A stretch of 64,000 nucleotides of DNA from Erinaceus europaeus. Its lineage: Eukaryota; Chordata; Mammalia; Eulipotyphla; Erinaceidae. Below, in pieces: positions 33,701 through 46,345 of the stretch; positions within the stretch are counted from its first letter, which is position 1; each line of letters opens with the position of its first letter. The stretch is taken from NCBI RefSeq assembly GCF_950295315.1, contig NC_080171.1, forward strand, positions 94,458,470 to 94,522,469, read 5' to 3'. The position numbers and the translations under genes are program-made. The notes beneath the pieces are model-generated. The model was not told where the DNA came from. It made no database searches and worked only from the letters and a program-made list of their open reading frames with translations.

Positions 33701-34398
33701 TTTTTTTTTTATTTAAGAAAGGATTAATTAACAAAACCATAGGGTAGGAGGGGTACAACTCCACACAATTCCCACCGCCCAATCTCCATATCCCACCCCC
33801 TCCCCCGATAGCTTTCCCATTCTCTATCCCTCTGGGAGCATGGACCCAGGGTCATTGTGGGTTGCAGAAGGTAGAAGGTCTGGCTTCTGTAATTGCTTCC
33901 CCGCTGAACATGGGCGTTGACTGGTCGGTCCATACTCCCAGTCTGCCTCTCTCTTTCCCTAGTAGGGTGGATCTCTGGGGAAGCTGAGCTCCAGGACATA
34001 TTGGTGGGGTCTTCAATCCAGGGAAGTCTGGCCGGCATCCTGATGACACCTGGAACCTGGTGACTGAAAAGAGAGTTAACATACAAAGCCAAACAAATTG
34101 TTGAGCAATCATGGACCCAAAGCTTGGAAAAGTGGAGAGGAAGTATTAGGGAGGTACTCACTACAAACTCTAGTGTACTTCTGCTTTCTTACTTTGGTGC
34201 CATACTCCAAACTCAGTCAATTTCTGCTTTGCGTTTCTACTTCTTTTTTTTTTTTTTTACATGCATAACATTCCCCAGATTCCCATTTAACAATACAACC
34301 CCCACTATTTCATTCATCATTTTTCATGGACCTGTATTCTCCCCACCCACCCACCCACCCCAGAGTCTTTTACTTTGGTGTAATACTCCAATTCCATT
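33701..34398 (-). mobile_element. family-B element nested in L1, with extra L1 3' piece
   Basis: T-rich left end, family-B body in minus orientation, then at its 5' side a T-run and an L1 3' UTR-like stretch (34258-34398) that matches 30805-30935. It is flanked by TTTGTTGATTTTG at 33687-33699 and about 34400-34412, an exact duplication of L1 sequence, so it postdates the host L1. Composite 5' part is discussed under findings. Confidence 0.85.
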
Positions 34399-34856
34399 TG
34401 TTGATTTTGTTCACTCTTTCAAAGAACCAACATTTACTTTCGTTGATCTTTTGTATGGTTTTCTTATTTTCAATGTTATTTATTTCTACCCTACCTTTAG
34501 TGATTTCTGTCTTTCTGGTTGCTTTAGGGTTCCTTTGTTCTTCTTCTTCTAGGTCTTTAAGATGTGCAATCAGGCTGTTTATTTGTGCTTTTTCTTGTTT
34601 CCTAATATGTGCTTGTATAGCTATGAACTTCCCTCTCAGTACTGCCTTAGCTGTGTCCCAAATATTTTGATAGCTTGTGTCTTCATTTTCATTGAAGTCT
34701 CAAAACATTTTGATTTCTTCCTTGATTTCCTCTTTGACCCAGAGGTTAAGAAGTATACTGTTGAGCTTCCACATTTTGGGACTATTACTAATCTTTTGTT
34801 GATTGTTAAGTGTTAGTTTAATTCCACTGTGGTCTGAGAAGATGCTTGGGATGATT

Positions 34857-35306
34857 TCAATGCTCTTGAATTTGCTGATGCTGTCTTTGTGGCCTAACAC
34901 AAATCCCATGTGGATTTGAGTAAAATGTGTATTCCAGTTTCTTGGGATGAATGACTCTGAAAATGTTCAATAGTTCTAGTTTATCTATCTCTTCATTTAG
35001 CTCCATTATGTCTTTATTGATTTTCTTCCTGGATGATCTGTCAAGTTGAGAGAGTGGGGTGTTGAAGTCCCCTACTATGACTGTGTTGCTGTTAATATAT
35101 GGCTGTAGCTCTTTCAGTAGACATTTGATGTATTTAGATAGCTTCTCATTGGGTGCATAGATGTTAATAATTGTTAAGTATTCTTGATTGACTGATCCTC
35201 TGAGCATTAAGTAGTGTCCATTCCTATCTTTTTTAATCTTATATATTTTAAAGTCTATCGTGTCAGATATGAGAATAGCTGTTCCTGCCCTTTTTTTGTG
35301 GGCCAT
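34857..35306 (-). pseudogene. L1 ORF2 endonuclease region
   Basis: Minus strand open piece with the apurinic endonuclease wording GDFNTPLSQLDRSSRKK and IINIYAPNEK, typical of L1 ORF2 EN. It begins at an internal Met; the N-terminal EN part lies further right in other frames. Confidence 0.85.
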
Positions 35307-35399
35307 TGGCTTGTATGATAGTTTTCCATCCTTTCACTTTAAGTCTGTTTGTCTTGTTGAGTTAGGTGGGTTTCCTGTAGACAGCATATTGTTGGGTTG

Positions 35400-36280
35400 T
35401 ATTTTCTGATCCATCTTCCTACTCTGTGTCTATTAATAGGTGAATTCAGGCCACTGACATTTATTTATATCAAAGATTGAAGATATTTTAACGCCATTCT
35501 TGTAGAGTTTTAGAGTGTTCTGATATATGTCCTATTTATGATGTTCTGTCTGTTTGTAGAAGACCTTTCAGAACTTCTTTCAGGGCAGGCTTGGTGATAG
35601 TTGATCCCTTCAACTGTTGCTTGTCTGAGGTTTTGATGCCTCCATCTAGTCTGAATGAGATCTCTTACTTCTCTTCTAGTTGTCTCTAATTCATCCTCGA
35701 TCTTCTAATTCTGTCTTCAGCCTCATTGATTCTATTCTCTCTGCCCTCTACTTTTTTCTGGAGTTCATCTATTTTGTTTCCCTGTTCTTATACTGTTTTA
35801 GCTTGTTCATCTATTTGTGTTCTTAGCTCAGCTATTTTAGCTTTCAGCTCTCTAATAACCTTGAGATAGTGTTTTCTTCCAGAGTCTCATTTGTTGTTCC
35901 TGTATTTCTGATTACAATTCTTTCAAACTCTTTACTCACTCCTGTGATTATTTCCTTAGCTAATGTTTGGATGTTGAACTCATTATTTTGTGCTTCACCC
36001 TTTGGGGGGCTTTTAGCTGGACTGTTGTCCTGGTTAGTTTCTCCAATATTTCTTCTTGTTGGTTTACCCATTTTATATATTATGTTATGAGTTCCCTCTC
36101 TTAGTACTTTTCAAATTACTGATCACTATTTCCTGGATTGACTTGTGTCTAAATAAGGTAATTAAAGGGTTCACAGTGGTGGAAGTTAACAGTTGTTTCA
36201 ATAGTATTTTAATCCCTGAGTTGGAGCTCAGTGATTTAAAAGCCTCTTTTTTTTTTTCTTCTCTGTAGGCTATTGGAGCC
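35400..36280 (-). pseudogene. L1 ORF1 region, broken
   Basis: Contains MGKPTRRNIGETNQDNSPAK at 36012-36071, which looks like the N-terminal part of ORF1p. The rest is fragmented by stops, so the RNA-binding protein cannot be made. Confidence 0.6.
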
Positions 36281-36329
36281 CGAGGGCTTCTAACTTAATC
36301 ACTGACTCCTAACCAAGAGATAAGTCAAG

Positions 36330-36390
36330 GTGTGGAAGAGATAGTCCAGTGGTTATGCAAAGAGACTTTCACAGCCCCACAGCTGTGCCA
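36330..36390 (+). repeat. SINE-IV-like segment inside L1 5' UTR
   Basis: GAAGAGATAGTCCAGTGGTT, ATGCAAAGAGACTTTCACAG matches the head of SINE-IV (18437, 50112). There is no visible tail or duplicated site at either side. Confidence 0.45.
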
Positions 36391-36750
36391 CCAAGGTATA
36401 GGTCTTCTCCTGAATTTGCTGGTTAGATCTCTGTCCCCCGGTGTCCCTCTCTGCCGCTGCTCCAGATTCTGAGGGCAGTAGCAATGGAGACTCAGAGTTG
36501 TACTTGGTGAGTCTCCGCGGAGTCCTCTCCTCCCTTCAGCTGTCCCCTTGTTGGTGGGACAGACTGGAGGTGGTGTCTCAACTGACAGAGCGTCGGACTG
36601 TTACCAGCCACTTAGTCTCTCCCTAGGCTCCTCTCTGTCACCAGCCACGTGTTTGCACTCACCTGTGATTTGGTGGGTTCCTGTAGTCATTCTAGTCCTG
36701 TCTTGTTTCAGTCCCAGGTGGTCTCCTTTGGTATTCCTAGTTGATCTGGA

Positions 36751-36840
36751 AGAGGAGAGGAGAGGAGAGGAGAGGAGAGGAGAGGAGAGGAGAGGAGAGG
36801 AGAGGAGAGGAGAGGAGAGGAGAGGAGAGGAGAGGAGAGA
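36751..36840. repeat. pentanucleotide tract (AGAGG)n
   Basis: About 18 nearly perfect copies of AGAGG, on the plus strand, within the L1 5' UTR. The minus strand, which is the L1 sense strand, is CCTCT. Confidence 0.95.
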
Positions 36841-37125
36841 AACAGATCTGCTGCTGCTCATAGCCCCGCCTCCGGAAGTCAAGACATTTTCTTTATTACA
36901 TGAGAGATTAAAGAGCAAGAAATCAGAGCACTGTCCCAGCATAGTCTGTGCCAAGGGTCAAATTAGGGCCCTCAGGCACACAAGTCCTGTGTTCAACCAG
37001 CTGAGTCATTTTAACAAGGACAGAAATATTTAAACTAAATCTAATGATCTGCAAACAGTCAAAATAAAGAGTATAAAATGTTCCATGAGGCAACTGGATT
37101 GGAAACTTTAAAAAGAGACAATATT

Positions 37126-37407
37126 GGGAGTTGGACAGTAGCACAGCGGGTTAAACACAGGTGGTGCAAAGCCCAAGGACCAGCGTAAGGAGCCCAGTTC
37201 AAGCCCCTGGCTCCCCACCTGCAGGGAGTCACTTCACAAACGGTGAAGCAGGTCTGCAGGTGTCTATCTTTCCCCCTCTCTGTCTTCCCCTCCTCTCTCC
37301 ATTTCTCTCTGTCCTATTCAACTACAATGACATCAGTAACTACAACAATAAAATGACAAGGGCAACAAAAGGGAATAAATAAATAATTTTTTTAATTTTT
37401 TTAAAAG
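37126..37407 (+). repeat. SINE-I, short form, with target-site duplication
   Basis: Head GGGAGTTGGACAGTAGCACA and B-box AGTTCAAGCCCC, CT block, CAACAATAAAATGAC tail. Flanks AAAGAGACAATAT near 37112-37124 and AAAGAGACATTAT near 37404, with one difference. Confidence 0.87.
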
Positions 37408-37566
37408 AGACATTATCAGGAAAAACAAACAAAAAAGCTTGGACTGGTTCTCAGTATTAAAAGAAATAATAGAAACATAACAATGAGAGGCAATTTATGT
37501 ATCTATATTTGGAGTTTAGATTGGGAAAAGTGTTGGGTGACATGTAGAATTTGCTCTCAATCTCTG

Positions 37567-37598
<32 letters not shown>

Positions 37599-40240
37599 CC
37601 TCTCCCTCTCCCTCTCTCTCTGTCATTATCTGAAACTAAAAACAGGTTTCCATTAGCTATGGAATCATGCTAGGATCAAGACACTGGTGACACAAAGAAA
37701 TTATACCTGAGGGGAAAAAAAGAACTGTGTCAAATCTTTCTTCTGGGACAAGAAAAACTTAAATATCTTTAAAACATTGTAAAGTCAAAAATATTAATAA
37801 ATACCTAAGTGTTAAATTATACTTTCTGTATAATCTATTTTAGCAAATAAGAAAGAGGTCAAAGGAAGACTAGAACAGCTAGTCCTGAAAAAGTAAGAGA
37901 ATGCTCATGATTTTCCCATTGACTGAGACTATGGTGTGTGGCCATGCCAATGGAAAGAGTGATTGAAAATCTAATATATACATTGGTTGAAAATCTAACG
38001 CATATATTTTATAGTGTCTGTTCTAAAAGCATATAATGAGAATAAGATTCATTGAGTATTGGTTAAACCACTCTATAGTATCTGCCTCAACTTTTACTGA
38101 TGGACATTGGCATCAGAAAATTGGTAATCTATCAGGGGAGATCAAACAAGAGCACAAGTAGAAGCACACCATGTAGAAAAGGAGTATCCCGGTGACTGTG
38201 AGTAAAGCAGTAAGTACTATAGGAATCACAAGATGTATCACATGGGTCAACTTTACAGTTGAACAAATATATACACTTTACATAGGAAAAAGATAGATTA
38301 TATCTGGAAGACAAACTTTTTGCACAAGATGTATTTATTGGGACTGGAGAGATAGAGCACATGGTGGGAGCTTTGGTAATGTGATGTCTCTCCCTCTCTG
38401 TCTCTGTCCCTCTCTTGAATTGAAAAAGACAACCTAGAATAATGAAGTCTCACAACAAAAATAAATAAGTAAATAAATTAAAGCCTAATGATAATAAAGC
38501 ACTAATTATCTGAGATTCCAAACACTTGTGATCCTGTAACCTTGAGTCTTCAAGGTCTCTGTCTTCTCCCAATCCTCCCTTCTTAATGAGCTCCCTGGGG
38601 GGGAGGGTAGTAGATAGGAAGACAACCTGTCTCCTTGGGGTGACACTACGTAAAGACAATCATCTACTTCTAGGTCCCCACTCTTCTTGGTCATTTGAGT
38701 AAATCTACCTGGGCCAGTAGTAGTGATCGCTGCAAACAGAAGAAGTTTTGTGTTCTGAATGCCTGAAAGAGTGCTTCTTCAAAGAAAAAGAGAGTAGTTT
38801 CTGATATCACACATACACACACACACACACACCTTCAGAGAATAGTGGATCCTTTCAGCTTCTACAACAAGTCTGTATCTCTTCCTACCTTGTTTTATAT
38901 AGACTTTGCCCATTTCCCCCAGGCCTCATTTATCCTATAATCACCAAGGTCAATGAGACTGAGAAAATGCCTGGAATCTCAAATGGAGGTCACCATTCCT
39001 CTTCTGAGTAAGTAACTATTACTATTAACTCCATCACTAGACCTAAGTTCTACAAGGCCTGGAATATCAGAAACAGGTAATCATTTCTATATGACTCTTT
39101 CTATGAGGACAAAATCTGAGGTTCAGTATAGCTGAGCCTACAAACAAGGCTATATTCATACACTGTCAGTGTCACAGTCACCCTCACTCCTCATTTCTCT
39201 GTCATCACTTGCATAGCAAAGGATCTGTTTTGGTAGCTAAGTTCTATACTTGGGAAGGAACCATTAGCTGGCCTTGCATAGAAAGGAAGAACTCAGCTTC
39301 TGTTGGCCAAGTCTCACTTTTTTTTTTTTTGTCCACAAAAAAAATTTTTTAAGAAAGCTCCAGATTCCATTATTTCATTCCTGACTTTTGAACATCTTCT
39401 GAAGAGCATAGGTCATGAGCTGACCCAATAGTTGTAAGGGGAAGAAAAGTTTTGGGAAGGCCTGGATTGTTATATCATTTCTCCTGATATGTTAGTGGTA
39501 TTGAGTGAATTATTTCCTCCCTGAGGCTTAGAGTCTCCTCAGTGTAGAGTGAGTCTGCTATTTTCAACTATATCTTCATCATATCTTAACAAAGTGATTT
39601 AATATTTAAAACACACAGGTAACAAGATTGCTCTGATTAAAAAGGAGGAGATCATGAGTCTGGGGAAGATATTCTATAGTAGTGCATATGGTTTGTAAAC
39701 ATAAGGCCCCAGACTGAATCTCTGGCAAACGAAAGAGACAACAACAACAAAACAAAAAAAACCCAAGTATATATAGTAAAGGGTAGAACAATATTCTGGT
39801 CTCTGTCTCTGACAAAAATAAAAGGAGGAGGGGGAGAAGGAGAAGGAGGAGGAATTTAGGATCCCTTCATATTTTGAATACTTAGTAAGTTTCCAAATGT
39901 AGGTATGGCTTGGCAACTTGTAGAAATGATACAAATATGATAACTCTTATCTGCAGCAACACAACTCTTGACCAGGGAATTAGCATTTGAAAAGAAATAC
40001 TTGACCATCACATAAGGAGCTTTAGCCATGGTAGACACTAGATGAAAAAGGTGATTAGATATGGGAGTGACTTAATCTTCTGGGTAAAGACTGGGAAAAA
40101 ACTGGGGGAATTGCACCCCCAAAAGTGGCATGAGGACATGGTCACTGTTGTCAAACATTAGAACTGTTATCATAGACTGACTCTTCTGCATTCTTAGTGT
40201 CTAGCTGTCTCTTAGCATTAGGCAAAAAATTACTGAATGA
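37408..40240. other. intergenic with simple repeats
   Basis: No gene. Contains a (TC)n run at about 37563-37622, a SINE-III-like fragment at about 38338-38480 (GGGACTGGAGAGATAGAGCA then a CT-rich stretch and TAAATAAATTAA), a (CA)n run at about 38811-38832, and GGA-rich bases at about 39823-39852. Confidence 0.5.
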
Positions 40241-40244
40241 GTTA

Positions 40245-40500
40245 TTTGTCACCATTTTATTGGGAAGTTAGTGATTTACAATACAATTGTTGACATGTAG
40301 GTACAACTTCTGTCTTATCCCTTTTTCTTCCATTTCACTCCCTCCCTCCTTCCTCAAAGTCCTTTGCTTTAGTGCAGTACACCACATTCAGTTCAAAACA
40401 CCTTATGTTTTCCTTTATTTTTCTTGCTTCTTCAAATTACATCAAGGAATGATATCACTAGGTGTTTGTCCTCCTCTTTCTGGCTTATTTAAGGAGTGGA
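40245..40500 (-). repeat. L1 3' end fragment
   Basis: Minus-strand L1 3' UTR-type sequence (TTTTATTGGGAAGTTAGTGA, CAAAGTCCTTTGCTTTAGTG), comparable with 4060-4280 and 30762-31040. Confidence 0.65.
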
Positions 40501-40959
40501 TTATAACTCAGACAATTAGTCTCTAAAAGAAAGGCATAACTATAGCTTGATAGCAAAGATAAAGTCAGTTAACAGAAGATGTGGGCAGTGTCAGGCTTAA
40601 TAGAACCCTTGACTCTCATTATAATTTTTTAAAAAGAGAGATACTTACCTGATTTTGATTAAAAAATGACCAAGGGCACAACTTAGGCAACAGTACCAAT
40701 ATTTCATCTGGGTGACTAGGCATTTTGTTCCTGGTACATTCATCCTCGGAGACATTAAGGAAAAGGAAAATCCCTTAAACTCTGTTAGATTTAAGGTTCT
40801 TTTTCTTAATCTTGACTTGAGACACAAGGGTAAAATTAACTACACCCTTCAATTTATACCATAAGACATTAAGATCCAACATTAAGATCCTTTTATCTTT
40901 TGTATGTTTGATCCCTGCCTCACTAATGACCAATATTATTTCTCCTTCCCACTTCTATT

Positions 40960-41860
40960 GCCTTCCTTCCTTTTAATATGCTAACATCTCACTTTGTGTA
41001 GGGATAGAGCTGTTTGGTTGCATTTTTAGTCATTTAAAACTACATGTGGTTTACACGTACATTATGAAGTGTCTGCCATTTTATTGGGGGTTTTCTTTTC
41101 TCAATTTATAGAAATTACATTGTGTCCTAGACCTTGCACATTTTCTTAGTTTTTCATTCAGATTTTGTTTTTAAAATCTATCACTGCTCTTATGAGAAAT
41201 TTAAGTTTCCAAAGAGCTGCACTATTCCCTATGGTATGTTTTGGTCACATTTACTAGCCCTTATCAGGGGAAGAACTACTAAGGACAACTAATGTAAAAA
41301 ATATATATGTTATGAGACCTAGGCCAGGTTTATTCAATATTTCCCATTCACCATAATGACAGTGTAAAAACATTTCATCTGTAAGTTTTTGTTTGACTAC
41401 ATGGCAAATGAGCCCATTAGGATGATGTGCAAGACCCAGTAACGTACCTAAACTGCACCAATTTGCTCTTGTGTGTATTATACCAGTTGCTTTCCCAGCC
41501 AAGGATTCCTATCTTATCAAATCCCTGCCAGGTTTTATACTTAGTTTGCTTTTATTCTGTAATCTTTACCAAGCTAACAAATTCAAAATGAAATCTCACT
41601 GTTTATTTTTTTCATTTCTCTGGTCTTGATCCTCTCTTCATGTGTTTGTTAGCCTTTTGATTTTCTTACTCATTTTCCTATTGAGACTTTTATTTTTCTC
41701 TTGCTGGTATAAATATATAAATATAGTCACTAAAATATTTACATACTAGCATCTTATCTGCTCAACACTGAAAATGTCATCCCCCGGTGTTTTGTATCTG
41801 TTAAACTGAGTCATAAATTTGACTCAATTGATTTTATCTTTTACATTGGATAACTTCTTT
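40960..41860 (-). repeat. diverged L1-like sequence with inserted unknown block
   Basis: Outer parts (41030-41250 and 41590-41860) resemble the L1 ORF2 C-terminal region in minus orientation. Bases about 41254-41515 do not match and hold an 82-codon minus-strand open frame I cannot place. Confidence 0.4.
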
Positions 41861-41869
41861 TTTTTCTTT

Positions 41870-42975
41870 TTCTCATTTTGTAATTGATTTAATAATGATT
41901 GACAAGATTGTAGGATAAGGGGGGGGGGGTAAATGCCACACAATTCCCACCACCAGAATTCTGTATCCCATTGCTTCCCTTGAAAGCTTTCCTATTCTTT
42001 ATCCCCCTGGGAGTATGAACCCAGGATCATTATGGGGTGCAGAAGGTGGAAGGTCTTCTGTGACTGCTTCTGCGTTGGACCTGGGTGTTGGCAGGTCAAT
42101 CCATACTCCCAGCCTGTCTCCCACTTTCCCTAGTGGGCCAGGGCTCTGGAGAGGTGGGGTTCCAGGACACATTAGTGAGGTCAGCTGTCCAGTGAAGTTA
42201 GGTTGGCATCATGGTAGCATCTACAACTTGGTGGCTCAAAAGCATTAAGATATAAAGCAGAATTAATTGTCTAATAATCATGAATCTAAAGGCAAGAATA
42301 TAGCAGATGGTATTTGGGGTCTCCATTTTGGAAAAAGCTAGTAGGTCTATTTTAGGTATATTCTAAGGGATCAGTGGCTTTACCAGTTTTCACCTGAACC
42401 CTGCAGCTTAATATGCAGGACCCAAGCTATTGTCTGAGGAGATGGTGTCAGAGTTGGAAAAAGGACTAGAAAGCTGTATCAGGGAAGAGAGTACTTCCCA
42501 AATGTAGGGAAAGTATATAAATACTTGTCAACTGTAGGCCACATCGATCTAATCTAGAGCCCATGTCTATTCATATTCAGCACAGGCACCTATATAAGTT
42601 CTGTATCCCTATAGTTGTGAGTTTGTATCCCATGGTCATAACTAGGAAAATTGTAGGCTACACTCATTGCAAGATCTATCTTCCTCAAGTGGCAGAGTAT
42701 GTTGATCCAGTCTCTCTTCAGGGATTGGGGCAGTCCCTACCATTGTTGTTCCACATTGAGAGCAAGGTTCCACATTAGAGGCCCAACAACTATATGATAT
42801 TGTTCCTGATGGTGATTATCAGTGATGGTAGAGAGTGGGATCTGTTAGAGGTCATGTCTATGTGGGAATTTCAGGTTTCCCTGACTAGGACCCCAGGTGA
42901 TGGGGTGGCCTGGTAGTGACCAAAAGAGCTATTATTAAAGTATACCAGTCTCCATTACACGCCTTTGTGCCGCCA
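41870..42975 (-). repeat. family-B, long form
   Basis: Minus-strand copy of at least 1.1 kb with the family-B 3' half (CACAATTCCCACCACCAGAA, GGAGTATGAACCCAGGATCA) and a 5' extension matched in order by the copy at 18125-18870. Pre-dates the compact form at 10488. No coding capacity. Confidence 0.75.
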
Positions 42976-43923
42976 ACAGGGAGACATTTTAACAATAGCT
43001 GCTTTGATGATCTAGTTGATATTCACTCACTGCTTTTGTATTAATATATTTAGCTAATAAAATTGATGAAGTTTTCCTCACAAGAAAAAGTATGTCAGTC
43101 TCTTGCCCCTATCCTCCTTTTGTAGTCCTTACTTTGTCTGACAAGGTTAGCCTTAGAGTGATTGAGGGGAAGTGATATAGGAAGTAGATGAGGAGGATAT
43201 CTAGGTCTAAGTAGAAACTATTTGATTAAGTACTTTACGGTATCTTTTATAGGTCTTTTTTTTTTTTAGGTGTCAGACCTTCTTGAGTGCTTTTTCTGCA
43301 TGAGTTGATAAAATCATGTGATTTTTTTCTTTCTTTTTGTTGATATGGTGGATTACATTGATTGACTTGCAGCTGTTGAACTATCCCTGTTTCCCAGGGA
43401 TGAAGCCCACTTGGTCTTGGTGGATTATTCTCTTAATATATTGTTGGACTCGATTAGCCAAGATCTTGTTGAGGATCTTTGCATCAATATTCATCAGGGA
43501 TATAGGTCTATAGTTTTATTATTTTGGTGGAGTCCTTTCATGATTTGGGGATCAGAGTGATGTTACTCTCATAGAATGTGTTTGGGAATATTCCCTCTTC
43601 TTCTACTTTCTGGAAGAATTTGAAGAGAATAGGTGTTAGTTCTTTAAATGTTGTATAAAAGTCATTACTATAGCCATCAGTACCCAGGCCTTTGTTCTTG
43701 GGGAGCTTTTGATTACCATTTCAATTTCTGCACTAGTAATTGGCCTGTTAAGTTTATCTACTTCCTCTTGTGTCAAGGTTGGCAGTTAGTATGACACTAA
43801 GAATGTGTCCATTTCTTGTAAAATTGTCCAATTTAGTTCCATACAGATGTCCACAATATTCTTGCATAATCCTGTGTATCTGCTTCGTCTGTTGTAATAT
43901 CTCCTCTCTCACTTCTGAGTGAT

Positions 43924-44167
43924 TTTTTTATTATTGTTGTAGTTATTATTGATATTGTTATTGATATCATTGTGGATAGGACAAAGAGAAATGGAGAGAG
44001 GAAGGGAAGACAGAGAGGGGAGTGAAAGACACCTGCAGACCTGCTTCACCACCTGTGAAGTGACTCCCCTGCAGGTGGGGATCCGGGGGCTTGAATCAGG
44101 ATCCTTTGACCAGTCCTTGAGCACTGCACCACCTGCGCTTAACCTACTGTGCTACCACTCAACTCCC
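43924..44167 (-). repeat. SINE-I nested in L1, with target-site duplication
   Basis: Minus-strand short form. Flanks ACTTCTGAGTGATTTT near 43911 and ACTTCTGAGTAATTTT near 44169. Head reads GGGAGTTGAGTGGTAGCACA on the minus strand. Confidence 0.88.
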
Positions 44168-46048
44168 AACTTCTGAGTAATTTTACCAAAGCATTATCTC
44201 TTTTTCTCTTGGTGAGTGTAGATAGTGGCTTATCTATTTTACTTACTCTTTCAAAGAACCAGCTCTTGGTTTCATTGATCTTTCTAATGATCTTTTGTTT
44301 TCTATCTCATTGATTTCTGCTCTGATTTTAACTATTTCCTGTCTCCTTATGACTGTTGGGTCTCTTTGCTTCTCCACTTCTAATTGGTTCAGTTGAGTTG
44401 TTGGATGGTTTACTAGTGATTTCTCCTACTTATTAACGTGGACCTTTATTCCTATGAACTTCCCCCTCAGGACTGCTTTTGCTGCATTCCATAGGATCTG
44501 ATAACTAGTTTCCTCATTCCCATTGGTATCAAAGTAATTTTTACTTCTTCTTTGATCTCTTCAATAACTCATGTATTGTTCAGAAGCATGTTGTTTAGTC
44601 TCCAGACTTTGGGGCAATTTCATCCCCTTTTTTGGTTGATTTCTAGTTTCATGCCTTCTTGGTCTGAGAAGACACATTTTATAATTTTAACATTTACATA
44701 ATTGTTTAGGCTGTCTTTGTGCCCTAGCATATTATCAATCTTTGTGAATGTTCCATTTGTATTTATGGTTTCATTTAAGATCATTATTTCTCTATTGATT
44801 TTTTTTGTCCAGATGTTCTGTCTCTTGATATAAGTGGCATGTTAAAATCTCCTACTATTGTGTTGCTGTCAATGTCTCCCTTAAGTTCAGTAAGTATTTC
44901 TTTTTCATATTTGGGTGGAGCTGAGTTTGGGGCATACATATTTATGATGTTTATATCCTTTTTTGTTGGATTAATCTTTTAACCATTATGTAGTGTCCCT
45001 CTATGTCTCTGATTCTTTACCTGAGAGTATATTTTATCAGAGAACAGAATAGCTGTTCCAGCCCTTTTTATGAGTTACTAGCTTGAAACATGTTGCTCCA
45101 GCCTCTTATATTAAGTTCCCTGAAGACATATAACGGATGGATCCTGTTCTTTAATCCATTTAGCTACTTTTAGTCTTTTGACAACTGAATTTAGGCCATT
45201 CACATTCAGGGTGATTATTGATATATGTGGTTTATTTACGTCCATTATGATTTTTGTTTTGAGTTTGTTTTAAATTGTTGATTCTTTGCCCATTTGTTTC
45301 TATTTGTCCTTTTGTGTGGATAAGTTTCTGTAACAAGTTCCTCACTGACTATTCTTGTACTTTCTGTACATCTCTGTTCCTTGTTTTGCTTTATTGTTAC
45401 CATGAGTGTAATAAATAACATTGTATATCTTTAAGAGTCCTTTTCAAGCTGATCTTTATTAACAAACATTTGATAGAACTGCTTTGTCCTTCTGTTCCCT
45501 TCCCCTTTACTGCTTCATTGTTCTTTCCACTTTTTATTGTGTTCTTAGTTCTAGTCTACTGCTGTTCACCTTCCTTGGAACATGTATTCCTTTGCTTCCT
45601 CCTTTCCTGTGGGACTTCATTCAGTAATTCTTGTAAGGTGGGGTTAATTATGGCAAATTCCTTTACCTTTGGGATATTTGAGAAGATCTTTACTTCTCCT
45701 TCATATTTGAAGTATAATTTTGCAGGATATAAAATTCATGCCTGAAATTCCGTCTCTTTTAGTACTTTGAATATGTCATTCCTCTCTCCTTGCCTCTGGG
45801 GTTTGTGAAGAGAAGTCTATTAAATGTCTAATGACTCTACCTTTATATGTAATTTCTTTCCTTTCCCTAACAGCCTGAAATTTTTTTCCTTGTCATTAAA
45901 TATGGATAGTTTTATAATAATGTGCCTTGGTATTTGTTGTTTTGCATTTATGTACTTAGGTGTATGATCGGCCTCTTGAAAAAGTATGTTCTGAGGATTG
46001 CCTAAATGAGGGAAATTTTCAGCTAAAATTGCTCTAAAAATGGAATCT

Positions 46049-46345
46049 GGGGAGTCGGGTGGTAGTGCAGTGGGTTAAGCGCAGGTGGTGCAGAGCACAA
46101 GGACTGGTGGTAGGATCCCAGTTCAAGCCCCTGGCTCCCCACCTGCAGGGGAGTTGCTTCACAGCTGGTGAAGCAGGTCTGCAGGTGTCTCTCTTTCTCT
46201 ACCCCTCTCTGTCTTTCCCTCCTCTCTCCATTTCTCTCTGTCCTATCTAACAACGACAACATCAATAACAACAACAATAATAACTATAATAACATTGAAA
46301 AACAAGGGCAACAAAAGAGAAAACAAATAGATATATTTTTTAAAA
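46049..46345 (+). repeat. SINE-I nested in L1
   Basis: Head GGAGTCGGGTGGTAGTGCAG, A-box GGGTTAAGCGC, B-box AGTTCAAGCCCC, CT block, CAATAACAACAACAATAA and a T/A-rich tail. No clear duplication. Confidence 0.86.

Larger units (their letters stand above)
30752..36880 (-). mobile_element. near full-length LINE-1, inactive
   Basis: Runs minus strand from a 5' UTR at 36880 (CCGGAGGCGGGGCTATGAGC) through ORF1 and ORF2 to a 3' end with A-tail at about 30752. The target-site duplication AAGACATTTTCTTT is at 30738-30751 and 36881-36894. About 5.4 kb after removing the nested element at 33701-34398. Order of parts: GC-rich 5' UTR with a pentanucleotide tract, ORF1 (about 35400-36280), EN, RT and C-terminal zinc-knuckle-like region with [18 protein letters not shown] (about 31400). 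Stops and frame changes separate the open pieces, and the RT active site is changed. Confidence 0.9.

Noticed and set aside
36548..37033. 161-codon open frame with a GEERR repeat
   Set aside because: It is the translation of the AGAGG pentanucleotide tract in the L1 5' UTR.
41254..41502. 82-codon minus-strand frame in a block that interrupts L1-like sequence
   Set aside because: The peptide is of fair complexity and could be from a retroposed transcript, but I recognise no parent gene, A-tail or duplicated site.
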